From: Micromonospora echinofusca
GTDB lineage: Bacteria > Actinomycetota > Actinomycetes > Mycobacteriales > Micromonosporaceae
NCBI RefSeq assembly: GCF_017614955.1
Contig: NZ_WVUH01000007.1
Span: 1 to 49,087, forward strand
Direction of reading: 5' to 3'
Length of the DNA stretch: 49,087 bases
The position numbers and the translations under genes are program-made. The notes beneath the pieces were generated by a model that made no database searches, had not been told where the DNA came from, and saw only the letters and a list, made by a program, of their open reading frames with translations. Position 1 is the stretch's first letter, and each line of letters opens with the position of its first letter. Shown piece after piece: positions 39,401 to 47,687 of the stretch.

Positions 39401-41009
39401 GCTCCCGGTAGCTGACCGTGCCGTCCGCGTCGGTCACCGCCGGCGCGTCCGGGGTCCGCGCCGTCTGCGCCGCGACCAGGTCGTGCGCGTACCCGGGAAA
39501 CCCGGACGAGTCCGACGGCGACGGCATGCCGGAGCCGGGCAGCGGGGCCGGACGCAGGCCGGCGGCCAGCAGCCGCCGTTCGTCCGGGTCGCCGAGTTCG
39601 AGCTCCGACAGTCGCCGGTACGGGGTCGTGGTCAGCGCCGTCAACGCGCGGACCAGCCGGTCCACCAGGCGTCGCACGGTCGAGGGGTCGAAGAGCCCGG
39701 CGTGGTGGTCGAGCCGCCCGGTCAGCCGGTCCCCGCCGTCGACCATCACGAGGGTCAGGTCGAACCGGGCGGTGCCGGTGGGAGCGCCCTCCGCCTGCAC
39801 GGTGAGGCCGGACATCGACGGCTGACCGTCACCGGCCGGGTTGAGCACGAACATGACCTGGAACAGCGGATGGTGGCCCGGGTCCCGCTCCGGGGCGACC
39901 AGTTCGGTGACCCGTTCCAGCGGCACGTCCCGATGCCCGAGCCCGCCGAGGCAGGTACGCCGCACCCGGCCGAGTGCCTCGCGCAGCGTCGGGTCGCCAC
40001 CCAGGTCGGTCCGGAGCGCCAGCGTGTTGACGAACATGCCGACCATGTCCTCCAACTCCGGCAGCGAACGGTTGGTCACCGGTACGCCCACCACCACGTC
40101 GTCCTGCCCGCTCTGCTCGGCCAGCACGATCGTGAACGCGGCCAGCAGCACCGTGAACAGCGTGCAGTCGGTCTCGGCGCGCAGCCGCGCGACCGCTGCG
40201 GTCAGCTCGGCTGAGAGGGTGAACGCGCAGGTGTCCCCGGGGGCACCCGGCGTGCCGGGGCGCGGCCGGTCGGTCGGCAGGTCGAGCAGCGCCGGTGCGC
40301 CGGCCAGGTGGGCCTGCCAGTACTCCTCCTGCTCGCCCAGCAGCCCTCGGTCCCGCTCGCCGAGCCAGCGTACGTAGTCGGCGAACTGGACGGGTGGTGG
40401 TGCCGGTAGCGGCGCCGGGCCGGCCAGCAGCGCGTCGTACCCGGCGGTCAGTTCGGCGAAGAGCAGGCCGGTGGAGATGTCGTCGCAGACGATGTGGTGG
40501 TACGACAGCAGCAGCACATGGTCGTCCGTGGCCAGCCGGACCAGGGTGGCCCGGACCAGCGGCGGTACGCCGAGGTCGAACGGCCGGCTCGCCTCGTGGC
40601 GGACCAGTCGGGCCAGCCGGCGTTCCTGGTCGGCGGCGGGCGTCCCGCTCAGGTCCACGACCGGCAGCGGCAGCTCCAGGCGCGGATCGTCGACCCCCAG
40701 CACCCGTTGCGCCGGGACGCCGTCGGCCTCCACGAACGCGGTACGCAGCGGCTCGTGCCGGTGCACCAGCCGACGCACGGCACCGGCCAACGCGTCCACC
40801 CGCAGTTCGCCCCGCAACCGGTGCGCGCCGGACAGCAGGTACGACGAGTCGCCCACGCCGAGCCGGTCGAGGAACCAGATCCGCTGCTGGGCCGGAGAGA
40901 GCGGCAGGTCGCCGTCCCGCCCGCCGGGGCGGATCGTCTGGCTCACGGCCAGCCCGATGCCCCGCCGGGCCAGCAGTACGGCCAGCAACTGGTCGGCCTG
41001 GTCGGTCAT
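36450..41009 (-). CDS. NRPS module C-A-PCP with terminal thioester reductase
   Basis: 1519 aa. Condensation domain ~30-470, with active site HHIVCDDIS (~173), where the last motif residue is Asp instead of the usual Gly. Adenylation ~510-1010: YTSGSTGRPKG (~655), TFDASVGDVF, NHYGPTEATVC, VKIRGHRIEPAEIE. My by-eye ten-residue code is D-A-G-D-M-G-H-V-C-K; I cannot assign a substrate. PCP with FFDLGGHSLL (~1060). Reductase ~1150-1519: VLLTGATGFLGAFLLDELLRR, the catalytic YNESK (~1318) and HRPARVTGDSRTG. It would release the chain from the carrier with NADPH as an aldehyde or alcohol. ATG overlaps the upstream stop as ATGA. This is the last module of the assembly line. Confidence 0.93.
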   Translation of the reverse strand: MTDQADQLLAVLLARRGIGLAVSQTIRPGGRDGDLPLSPAQQRIWFLDRLGVGDSSYLLSGAHRLRGELRVDALAGAVRRLVHRHEPLRTAFVEADGVPAQRVLGVDDPRLELPLPVVDLSGTPAADQERRLARLVRHEASRPFDLGVPPLVRATLVRLATDDHVLLLSYHHIVCDDISTGLLFAELTAGYDALLAGPAPLPAPPPVQFADYVRWLGERDRGLLGEQEEYWQAHLAGAPALLDLPTDRPRPGTPGAPGDTCAFTLSAELTAAVARLRAETDCTLFTVLLAAFTIVLAEQSGQDDVVVGVPVTNRSLPELEDMVGMFVNTLALRTDLGGDPTLREALGRVRRTCLGGLGHRDVPLERVTELVAPERDPGHHPLFQVMFVLNPAGDGQPSMSGLTVQAEGAPTGTARFDLTLVMVDGGDRLTGRLDHHAGLFDPSTVRRLVDRLVRALTALTTTPYRRLSELELGDPDERRLLAAGLRPAPLPGSGMPSPSDSSGFPGYAHDLVAAQTARTPDAPAVTDADGTVSYRELGRRADRLAWRLYALGVRPETPVALALPAGPDGIAGILGILRAGGAYLPLDPGHPPQRLAALLADSGTRVLVTAVAHRDLFAGLGLSVVCVDELTGPPAPDRPPPAVARRPDQLAYVVYTSGSTGRPKGVMVSHATLSRLTVAFRDAHGFGPGQRILMIPPLTFDASVGDVFPALASGAALTVHPEPAALTGPALVELCGEQRITAVDAPSALWQRWVDDLDGHRLPDDLPLSVMMVGGERVPADKLAAWQRLTGGRVAFYNHYGPTEATVCATVHRVDPVDRTPGAGRVPPDVADGPGDLPIGRPLPHVRAYVLGTRQRPRPLGTVGELYLGGDCLARGYLGRPDLTARMFVPDPFSDVPGARMYRTGDLARVRLDGTLEFLGRVDRQVKIRGHRIEPAEIETVLGQHPQLAGTVVVARGQRLVAFVVPRSATAVPDRDELHAFLRDRLPEYLVPAVFVTLDRLPLTAHGKVDQRRLPADDGGADQPFQAPGTPTEARLAQVWAEVLGRDRVGARDGFFDLGGHSLLAAPLLARVNREFGVRLPLRALFESPRLDAFATLVDRHRDGGAGRGGHTGTGGPGGSRGVRRADLRAEATLPDDVCADLTGRPAPVAADRASDVLLTGATGFLGAFLLDELLRRTGADVHCLVRASSVGAAMNRIEQNLRWYGRWRPEYAARIAPVPGELAAPRLGLPARDFDALAEQVDVIYHNGGAVHFAQPYEQLRPANVNGTVEVLRLAGRARPSALHHVSTLGVYLGAYRSGTIRESDPPEWPDGLWGGYNESKWVADTLVRAARGRGLPVSVHRPARVTGDSRTGAGSPDDYFSRLLTTFVQVNAVPMLDHPEDAAPVDYVAAAIVALSRRAEHLGRDHHYHNPRTIGYDGIAAVLRGHGYPVRSMPYEHWHAEVTRVAAEDPGRLALGPFTSTLPPTAGPREHPVFDCARTEAAVAPDGITCPAADAGLLGRYVGFLTRSGALPAPGIR

Positions 41010-44000
41010 CCGACAGCCTCCTCCTCGTCCAGCATCCGGGCCACCGCCTCCGGGGACATTGCCTCGATCTGCGCCCGTAGTTCGGCGATCGCGACGAGTT
41101 GTCCGGGTACCGGTTCCCGCTCCGCCAACGCGGCGGACAGCCCGGCGACGGTCGGCGCCTCGAACAGCACCCGGGTCGGGGCGGCGAGCTGGAAGTAGGC
41201 GCGCAACCGCGCCAACACCCGCTCGGCCAGCAGCGAGTGCCCGCCGAGGGCGAAGAAGTCGCTGTCCACCCCGATCGGCCGGACGTCGAGCACCTCCTCC
41301 CAGATCCGCGCCACGGCTGTCTCCACCGGGTTGCGGGGCGCGACGTACGGGGTCGAACTGGTGGCGCCCCAGTCCGGTGCGGGCAGCGCCGCCCGGTCCA
41401 GCTTGCCGTTCGGGGTCAGCGGCAGCGCGTCGAGCAGGACCACGGTGGCGGGCATCAGGTAGCCGGGCAGCCGCTGTGCCAGACGCGGGGCGAGCAGCGC
41501 CCACAGTTCGGCCGGGCCGGTGTCCGGCAGGCCGGCGACCAGGTACGCCACCAGCCGGGTGTCGCCGTCGGAGTCGGCGGCACCGCCGGTCCAGGCGGCC
41601 ACGGCGGCGTCCCAAACCAGGTCGTCGTGGGTACGCAGCACCGCCTCGATCTCGCCCAGCTCCACCCGGAAGCCGCGCACCTTCACCTGCTGGTCACCCC
41701 GGCCGAGGAACTCCAGCCGTCCGTCGGGCAGCCGGCGGGCCAGGTCACCGGTGGCGTACATCCGGGCGCCCGGAGTGTCGGTGAACGGGTCGGGTACGAA
41801 CCGGTCGGCGGTCAGCGCTGCCCGGCCCCGGTAGCCCCGGGCCACCCCGGCGCCACCGATGAACACCTCGCCGGTAACCCCGACCGGCACCGGCTGACCC
41901 CGGTCGTCGAGCAGGTGGATGTGGGTGTTCCCGATCGGGGGGCCGATGCTCACCGGTCCGTCCGACGGTTCGACCACCCCGGCGGCGGACCAGACCGTGG
42001 TCTCGGTCGGCCCGTAGACGTTCCACAGTGTCCCGCCGGCCAGCGCGGCGGTCAGGTCCCGCGAGAACGCCTCGCCGCCGCACAGCCGGTGCCGGACCGG
42101 GTCCGGCACCCCGCCGGCGGACAGCAGCATCCGCCAGGTCGCCGGGGTGGCCTGCATGACGGTGGCCCCGCTCGCCCTGGCCCGGGTACGGAGCGCGACC
42201 CCGTCGGTCACCTCGACGTTGTCGGCGATCACCGTCCGGGCCCCGGTGACCAGTGGCAGCAGCAGCTCCAGCACGGAGATGTCGAACGACAGCGTGGTGA
42301 CCGCGAGCAGCCGGTCGGCCGGGGTCAGGCCGAGTGACCCGGCGAAGGAGCAGAGCAGGTTGCCCACCGCGCCGTGACTGACCTCGACGCCCTTCGGTCG
42401 CCCGGTCGACCCGGACGTGTAGATCACGTAGGCGAGCTGGTCGGCGTGCGGCCCGGTGACCGTCGGCGGGACCGTCGGCGTGGTCGGGTCCGTCCGCTCC
42501 CGGTCCAGGTAGATCACCTCGGGAACCGCCGCGCAGAGCCCGGCCAGCCGGTCGTGCACCGGCGTCTCGGTGACCAGGACGGCCACCCCCGCGTCCGCCA
42601 CCATCATCCGGAGTCGTTCGACCGGGAAGCTCGGGTCCAGCGGGACGTACGCCGCCCCGGCCCGCCACACCCCGAGCACCGCCACCAGCAGCGCGGAGCT
42701 TCGGTCCAGGCAGATGCCGACCGGGTCCTCCGGTCGCACACCGGTGGCGCGTAGCCGTTGCGCGAGCCGGTCGGCCCGCAGGTCCAGTTCCCGGTACGAC
42801 AGGTCCCCGTCGGCGGCCGACACCGCGACCGCGTCCGGGTGCCGCCGTACCGACTGCCGCCACAGGGCGGGAAAGGTCGTCGTCCCGGCCCGTACCGGGC
42901 CCTGCCAGTCGGTCAGCATCCGCTGCCGTTCCGCCGGGGTCAGCAGCGGCAGGTCACCCAGGCACCGCCCGGGGTCGGTGCGGAGCGCGGTGAGCAACTG
43001 GAGGAAGTGTCCGGCCAGCCGTTCGACGTCGGCGTGGTCGAACACCTCGGTCCGGTAGGAGAAGGTCACCTCCACCGCACCGTCGGGCTGCGGTACCCCG
43101 ACCAGGGTCAGGTCGAACAGCATGTCGTCGAGCGCGCCGTCCCACCACCGCACGTCCAGTCCGGGCCAGCCCGAACCGCCGCCGCCGTTGTCGAAGTTGT
43201 GCATGATCATCGCGGACTGGAAGAACGGGTGCCGGTCGGCGTCCCGGCGGGGCGCCAGCTCCTGCACCACCAGGTCGAAGGGCACGCCCTGGTGGGCGAA
43301 GCCGTCGATCACCGTGCTGCGGACCCGGGCCACCGCCTCGGTGAAGGTCCAGCCCGGGTCGAGCCGGGTACGCAGCGCGAGCGGGTTGGCGAAGTAGCCG
43401 ACCAGCGGCTCCAACTCCACCTGGGTACGGGCGGCGACCAGCGTGCCGACGGTCACGTCGGGCGTCGCGGTGTACCGCATCAGCAGGGCCTTGAACGCGG
43501 TGAGCAGCAGGACGAACGGTGTGGTGCCCCGGGTCGTCCCGGCGGCCCGGCGCAGCCCGTCGAGCAGGTCCGGGGGGAGCATCACGATCACCTTGCCGCC
43601 GTTCCCGCCGCCGTCGACCGTGCCGGCCCGGCGTCGGGTCGTCGGCAGTTCGGTGTCCGTACGGGGTGCGGCCAACTGCCGGCGCCAGAAGTCGAGCCCG
43701 GACGCCAGTTCGCCGTCGCCGGCCAGGGCCTGCTGCTGCCAGTGCGCGTAGTCGGCGTACTGCACGGCCAGCTCGGGCAACGGCGGTGGCGGGTCGGTGC
43801 CGTCGAGTCGGCGGGAGTAGCACACCGCCAGTTCGCGTAGCGCGTTGCCGATCGACCAGCCGTCGATGGCGATGTGGTGCACGGTCACCATCAGTACGTG
43901 CCCGTCGTCGGCCAGCCGGTACAGCGCGGCCCGCAGGACCGGGCCGGTGGCCAGGTCGAACGGGGTTGCGAAGGCGGCGCGGCCCAGCTCCCGGGCCCGG

Positions 44001-44473
44001 GTCTCCCGGTCCGCCGCCGGCAGGTCACGCAGGTCGACCTCGGTCATCGGTACGACCATCGTGGCCCGGACCACCTGCCGTGGTTCGCCGTCCTCGCCGA
44101 CGTACACCGTGCGCAGCACCTCGTGCCGCTGGACCAGGTCGGACAGGGCGTGCCGGAGGGCGTCGACCCGCAACCGGCCGGTGAACCGCAGGGACACCGC
44201 CACGTGGAACGACGGGTCGGTGGGATCGTACTGGCTGGACAGCCACATCCGACGCTGCCCGGACGAGCAGACGAACCGCTGGTCCGGCCCGGTCCGGGGC
44301 TGCCGCGCGATGGCCGGTGCGGTGGTACCGGCCGTCCCGGCCAGCCCACGTTCGGCGAGTTTGCGCAGCAGCAGCGCCTGCCGCTGCGGGGACAGGTCGG
44401 CGACGGCGTCCCCGACGCTGCCGGACGACGTCGCCCGGGGTCGTCCCCCGTCGCGGTCGGTGGTGGGTGACAC
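41006..44473 (-). CDS. NRPS module C-A-PCP
   Basis: 1155 aa from the GTG at 44473, chosen because GAGGAGGAGGCG lies just upstream; the ATG at 44512 is possible and would overlap the previous gene. An N-terminal ~60-residue linker (SPQRQALLLRKLAERGL) precedes the condensation domain (~65-490; HHIAIDGWS at ~200). Adenylation ~515-1015: IYTSGSTGRPKG (~684), SFDISVLELL, NVYGPTETTVW, VKVRGFRVELGEIE. By-eye code D-I-L-A-L-G-V-V-W-K, close to the glycine code D-I-L-Q-L-G-L-I-W-K, so glycine or another small residue is likely. PCP with FFALGGHSLLAERVLARL (~1074), then a short tail. No epimerase or methyltransferase. Confidence 0.92.
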   Translation of the reverse strand: MSPTTDRDGGRPRATSSGSVGDAVADLSPQRQALLLRKLAERGLAGTAGTTAPAIARQPRTGPDQRFVCSSGQRRMWLSSQYDPTDPSFHVAVSLRFTGRLRVDALRHALSDLVQRHEVLRTVYVGEDGEPRQVVRATMVVPMTEVDLRDLPAADRETRARELGRAAFATPFDLATGPVLRAALYRLADDGHVLMVTVHHIAIDGWSIGNALRELAVCYSRRLDGTDPPPPLPELAVQYADYAHWQQQALAGDGELASGLDFWRRQLAAPRTDTELPTTRRRAGTVDGGGNGGKVIVMLPPDLLDGLRRAAGTTRGTTPFVLLLTAFKALLMRYTATPDVTVGTLVAARTQVELEPLVGYFANPLALRTRLDPGWTFTEAVARVRSTVIDGFAHQGVPFDLVVQELAPRRDADRHPFFQSAMIMHNFDNGGGGSGWPGLDVRWWDGALDDMLFDLTLVGVPQPDGAVEVTFSYRTEVFDHADVERLAGHFLQLLTALRTDPGRCLGDLPLLTPAERQRMLTDWQGPVRAGTTTFPALWRQSVRRHPDAVAVSAADGDLSYRELDLRADRLAQRLRATGVRPEDPVGICLDRSSALLVAVLGVWRAGAAYVPLDPSFPVERLRMMVADAGVAVLVTETPVHDRLAGLCAAVPEVIYLDRERTDPTTPTVPPTVTGPHADQLAYVIYTSGSTGRPKGVEVSHGAVGNLLCSFAGSLGLTPADRLLAVTTLSFDISVLELLLPLVTGARTVIADNVEVTDGVALRTRARASGATVMQATPATWRMLLSAGGVPDPVRHRLCGGEAFSRDLTAALAGGTLWNVYGPTETTVWSAAGVVEPSDGPVSIGPPIGNTHIHLLDDRGQPVPVGVTGEVFIGGAGVARGYRGRAALTADRFVPDPFTDTPGARMYATGDLARRLPDGRLEFLGRGDQQVKVRGFRVELGEIEAVLRTHDDLVWDAAVAAWTGGAADSDGDTRLVAYLVAGLPDTGPAELWALLAPRLAQRLPGYLMPATVVLLDALPLTPNGKLDRAALPAPDWGATSSTPYVAPRNPVETAVARIWEEVLDVRPIGVDSDFFALGGHSLLAERVLARLRAYFQLAAPTRVLFEAPTVAGLSAALAEREPVPGQLVAIAELRAQIEAMSPEAVARMLDEEEAVG

Positions 44474-44504
44474 CGGTTCGCCTCCTCCTCGTCCGGTCAC
44501 GGCT

Positions 44505-47500
44505 TCAGCCATTCCGCCGCGCCACGGTCACGTCCGACTGCGCGGCGGCGACCAACCCGGCGACGGTCGGGCTGTCGAAGAAGACGTGCAGTGGCAGGTC
44601 GACGCCCAGGTCCCGACGCATCCGGGCGGCGATCTGGGTGACCGTCAACGAGTGCCCCCCGAGGTCGAACAGGTCGTCCTCCGGGCCGATGTCGTCCACC
44701 CGCAGCACCTGCCGCCAGATGCCGAGGATCTGCGCGGCGAGGCCGGTGTACCCGGGCGGGTCGACCGGGTCGTCGACCGGCTCGGGCGGTGCCGGCTCGG
44801 GCAGTGCGGCGCGGTCCAGCTTGCCGTTCGGCGTACGCGGCAGCTCGGACAGCTCCACGAACACGTTCGGCAGCATGTACGACGGCAGGTTCCGGGCCAG
44901 GTGCTGCCGCAGCGCCGCCGCCTCGGGTACCACCGCGCCCGGCCGGCGGACCAGGTACCCGACCAGACGCGGGTCGCCGCCGTCGGTGCCGTCCGGTCCG
45001 GGTACGACGTCGTCGCGCAGCACCACCGCGCAGGCGGCCACCGCCGGGTGCTCCGCCAGCCGGGCCTCGATCTCCCCGGGTTCCACCCGGTAGCCACGGA
45101 TCTTGACCTGGTGGTCGGCCCGGCCGAGGAACTCCACCTGCCCGTCCGGCCGGTACCGGCCCAGGTCGCCGGTGCGGTAGAGCCGGGAACCCGGCGGCCC
45201 GTACGGATCGGGCAGGAAGTGGGCGGCGGTCAGGCCGGGCCGGCCCGGGTATCCGTCGGCGAGGCCGGTTCCGCCCAGGTACACCTCGCCGGGCACGCCG
45301 ATCGGTACCAGGGCGAGCCGGTCGTCGAGCAGGTACAGCCCGGTGCCGGGCAGGGGCCGACCGATGGTGATCGCCTCCACCGGGTCGGGCAGTTCCACGG
45401 CGGTGGCCCAGACCGTCGCCTCGGTCGGCCCGTACAGGTTCCACAGCCGGCCCACCCGGGCGCGTACCTCTCGGGCGAGTGCCGGCGGCAGCGGCTCGGC
45501 CCCACTGAACCCGACCACGGTCGGGTCGGCGAAGCCGGCGTCGACCAGCAGCCGCCAGGTCGAGGGGGTCGCGTGCACGTGGGTGACCCGGTGCTGGCGG
45601 ATCAGGCGGCACAGCGCCGCGCCGTCACGGGTCCCGGACTCGCCGGCCAGTTCCGTCCGGCCGCCGGTGACCAGTGGCAGGAAGAGTTCCGGGACGGACA
45701 TGTCGAACGCGGCCGAGGCGAGCGCGAGCCAGGCGTCGCCCGGTCCGGTGCCGGTCAGGTCGCGCATCACGGTGAGCAGACCGGTCAGGGCCCGGTGCCT
45801 GATCTGCACCCCCTTGGGCCGCCCCGTGGAGCCGGAGGTGTAGATCAGGTACGCCGGCAGGTCCGGGTCGACCGTCGGCAGCGGACGGTCGTCCGGGTCG
45901 TCCCCGGCGTCGCCGCTGTGCGTGCCGTGGCCCGGGGCGGGCAGCGGCAGGACGGGGCAGGCCGGGGTCAGGTCGGTGCGGTCGGTGAGCAGGAGCACCG
46001 GCCCGGCGTCGGCCAGGATCGCCCCGGTCCGGGCCACCGGGTGGTCCGGGTCGAGCGGCAGGTACGCCGCCCCGGCGCGGAGCACGCCGAGCAGCCCGAC
46101 CAGCAGTGCCGGGGTCCGACCGGCCCGCACCGCGACCCGGTCGCCCGGTCGTACGCCGGCCCGGCCCAGCCGCCGGGCGAGCCGGGCCGACGCCTCGTCC
46201 AGCCGACGGTACGTCCACAGGTCGTCGCCGAAGCCGATGGCGGGGGCGTCCGGGGTGGCCGCCGCCCAGGCGACGAAGAACTCCGGCAGGGTCCGCGCGG
46301 CCCGGAGGGCCGGCGGCCGGACGCCCGTGCTCGACGGCGCCGGGCCGGTGTCGACCGGTCCCCACCCGCCGGTCAGGAGCGCACGTTCCGACGTGTCCAG
46401 CATGTCCAGCGCGGCGAGCGGGGTGTCCGGTGCGGCGGTGGCGGCGGCCAGCAGGGTGTCCAGGTGCCCGGCGATCCGGCGGACGGACGCCTCGTCCAGG
46501 GTGTCCGGGCTGTACTGGAACCTCGTCGTGAGCCGGTCCGGCCGGTCCAGCATCTGGAGGTGCAGGGCGTTGCGCGCGGTGTGGTTGAAGGCCGTCCACT
46601 CGATGTCGGCGTCGAGTCCGGCGAACCCGGGTGGGCTGTCCTGCCGACGGTAGCTGATCGACACCGGGCCGAGCGCGACCCGTGGCCGGAAGCCGGCGGT
46701 GACCCGGGCCAGCGGGGTGGCCCGGAACCGGTACCGTTCGCGCAGGCCGGCCCGGACGGTGGCGACCAGCTCCCGGAACGACTGGTCGGCCGCCGGTCGG
46801 ACGCCGACCGGCACCTCGTTGACGAAGAGTCCGACGCAGTCGTGGGTGGCTGCGGTCCGGGTACCGAGGTCGACCGCGACCGTCGGCTCGGCGGCGCCGT
46901 ACCGGTACAGCAGTGCGTGCACCCCGGCGAGCAGTACCTCGAACCGGGTGGCGCCGAGGCTGTCGGCCAGCGCCGTCAGGGCGGCGTGCCGCCGGCCGTC
47001 GACGGTCCGGTCGAGGGTGGCGCCCGGTCGGGCGTCGCGTTGCTGCCGGCGCAGGCCGGGCAGGACCGGCGCGGCCGGTTCCCGCCAGTGCCCGGCCCAG
47101 AACGCGGCGGCCGGGTCGTGCTCCCCGGCGAGGCGGGCCGGCTCGGTGGTGGCGTGTCGGGCGTACGACGTCGCCAACGGCGGCAGGTCCGCCGGCCGCC
47201 CCCCGACCCGCTCGCGGTACAGCTCACCCAGGTCGCGGACCAGGATGTCCTTGGAGCTGCCGTCGAAGACCAGGTGGTGGGCGACGATCAGCAGCAGGTG
47301 CCGCGACCGGGTCGCCTCGCGGATCAGGGTGAACCGGACCAGCGGCCCGCGTCGCAGGTCGAACGGGCGTAGGGTCTCCGACCGGACCAGGTCGGCGACC
47401 GGGCCGGCCGGGTTGTCGCACACCGTGAGTCGGGGTTCGACCTCGGCCGGTACCGACCACAGCTCGCCGTCCTGCTCGACGAACGCGCTCCCGAGGACCG

Positions 47501-47687
47501 GATGCCGGGCCACCGTGGCGGCGACCGCGTCGGCCAGGGCGGGCACGTCGAGGTCACCGGTCAACCGGACCGGTAGCGGCATGTGGTACGCGGTGCCGGC
47601 GGTGCCGAGCTGTTCGGTGAACCACATGCCGTGCTGGGCCGCGCTGGCCGGGAACCGGGTCAGTTCCGGACTGTGTACTGTCGTCAC
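44505..47687 (-). CDS. NRPS module C-A-PCP
   Basis: 1060 aa from a GTG at 47687 that overlaps the preceding stop (GTGA). Condensation ~10-440, active site AHHLVFDGSS (~136). Adenylation ~475-960: IYTSGSTGRPKG (~616), AFDMSVPELFLPL, NLYGPTEATVW, VKIRGYRVEPGEIEARL. By-eye code D-M-P-A-F-G-L-V-W-K; no clear match in the classical codes I remember. PCP with FDLGGHSLTVTQIAARM (~1010). The chain ends 30 residues after the PCP helix. Confidence 0.92.
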   Translation of the reverse strand: MTTVHSPELTRFPASAAQHGMWFTEQLGTAGTAYHMPLPVRLTGDLDVPALADAVAATVARHPVLGSAFVEQDGELWSVPAEVEPRLTVCDNPAGPVADLVRSETLRPFDLRRGPLVRFTLIREATRSRHLLLIVAHHLVFDGSSKDILVRDLGELYRERVGGRPADLPPLATSYARHATTEPARLAGEHDPAAAFWAGHWREPAAPVLPGLRRQQRDARPGATLDRTVDGRRHAALTALADSLGATRFEVLLAGVHALLYRYGAAEPTVAVDLGTRTAATHDCVGLFVNEVPVGVRPAADQSFRELVATVRAGLRERYRFRATPLARVTAGFRPRVALGPVSISYRRQDSPPGFAGLDADIEWTAFNHTARNALHLQMLDRPDRLTTRFQYSPDTLDEASVRRIAGHLDTLLAAATAAPDTPLAALDMLDTSERALLTGGWGPVDTGPAPSSTGVRPPALRAARTLPEFFVAWAAATPDAPAIGFGDDLWTYRRLDEASARLARRLGRAGVRPGDRVAVRAGRTPALLVGLLGVLRAGAAYLPLDPDHPVARTGAILADAGPVLLLTDRTDLTPACPVLPLPAPGHGTHSGDAGDDPDDRPLPTVDPDLPAYLIYTSGSTGRPKGVQIRHRALTGLLTVMRDLTGTGPGDAWLALASAAFDMSVPELFLPLVTGGRTELAGESGTRDGAALCRLIRQHRVTHVHATPSTWRLLVDAGFADPTVVGFSGAEPLPPALAREVRARVGRLWNLYGPTEATVWATAVELPDPVEAITIGRPLPGTGLYLLDDRLALVPIGVPGEVYLGGTGLADGYPGRPGLTAAHFLPDPYGPPGSRLYRTGDLGRYRPDGQVEFLGRADHQVKIRGYRVEPGEIEARLAEHPAVAACAVVLRDDVVPGPDGTDGGDPRLVGYLVRRPGAVVPEAAALRQHLARNLPSYMLPNVFVELSELPRTPNGKLDRAALPEPAPPEPVDDPVDPPGYTGLAAQILGIWRQVLRVDDIGPEDDLFDLGGHSLTVTQIAARMRRDLGVDLPLHVFFDSPTVAGLVAAAQSDVTVARRNG

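Noticed and set aside
36591..40214. 1200-codon plus-strand open frame opposite the reductase NRPS gene
   Set aside because: It lies entirely antisense to clear C-A-PCP-R domains and shows His/Gln/Arg/Val-rich low-complexity sequence.
43845..47372. 1175-codon plus-strand open frame opposite two NRPS genes
   Set aside because: It spans two real genes and their junction on the other strand and has no recognisable domain.
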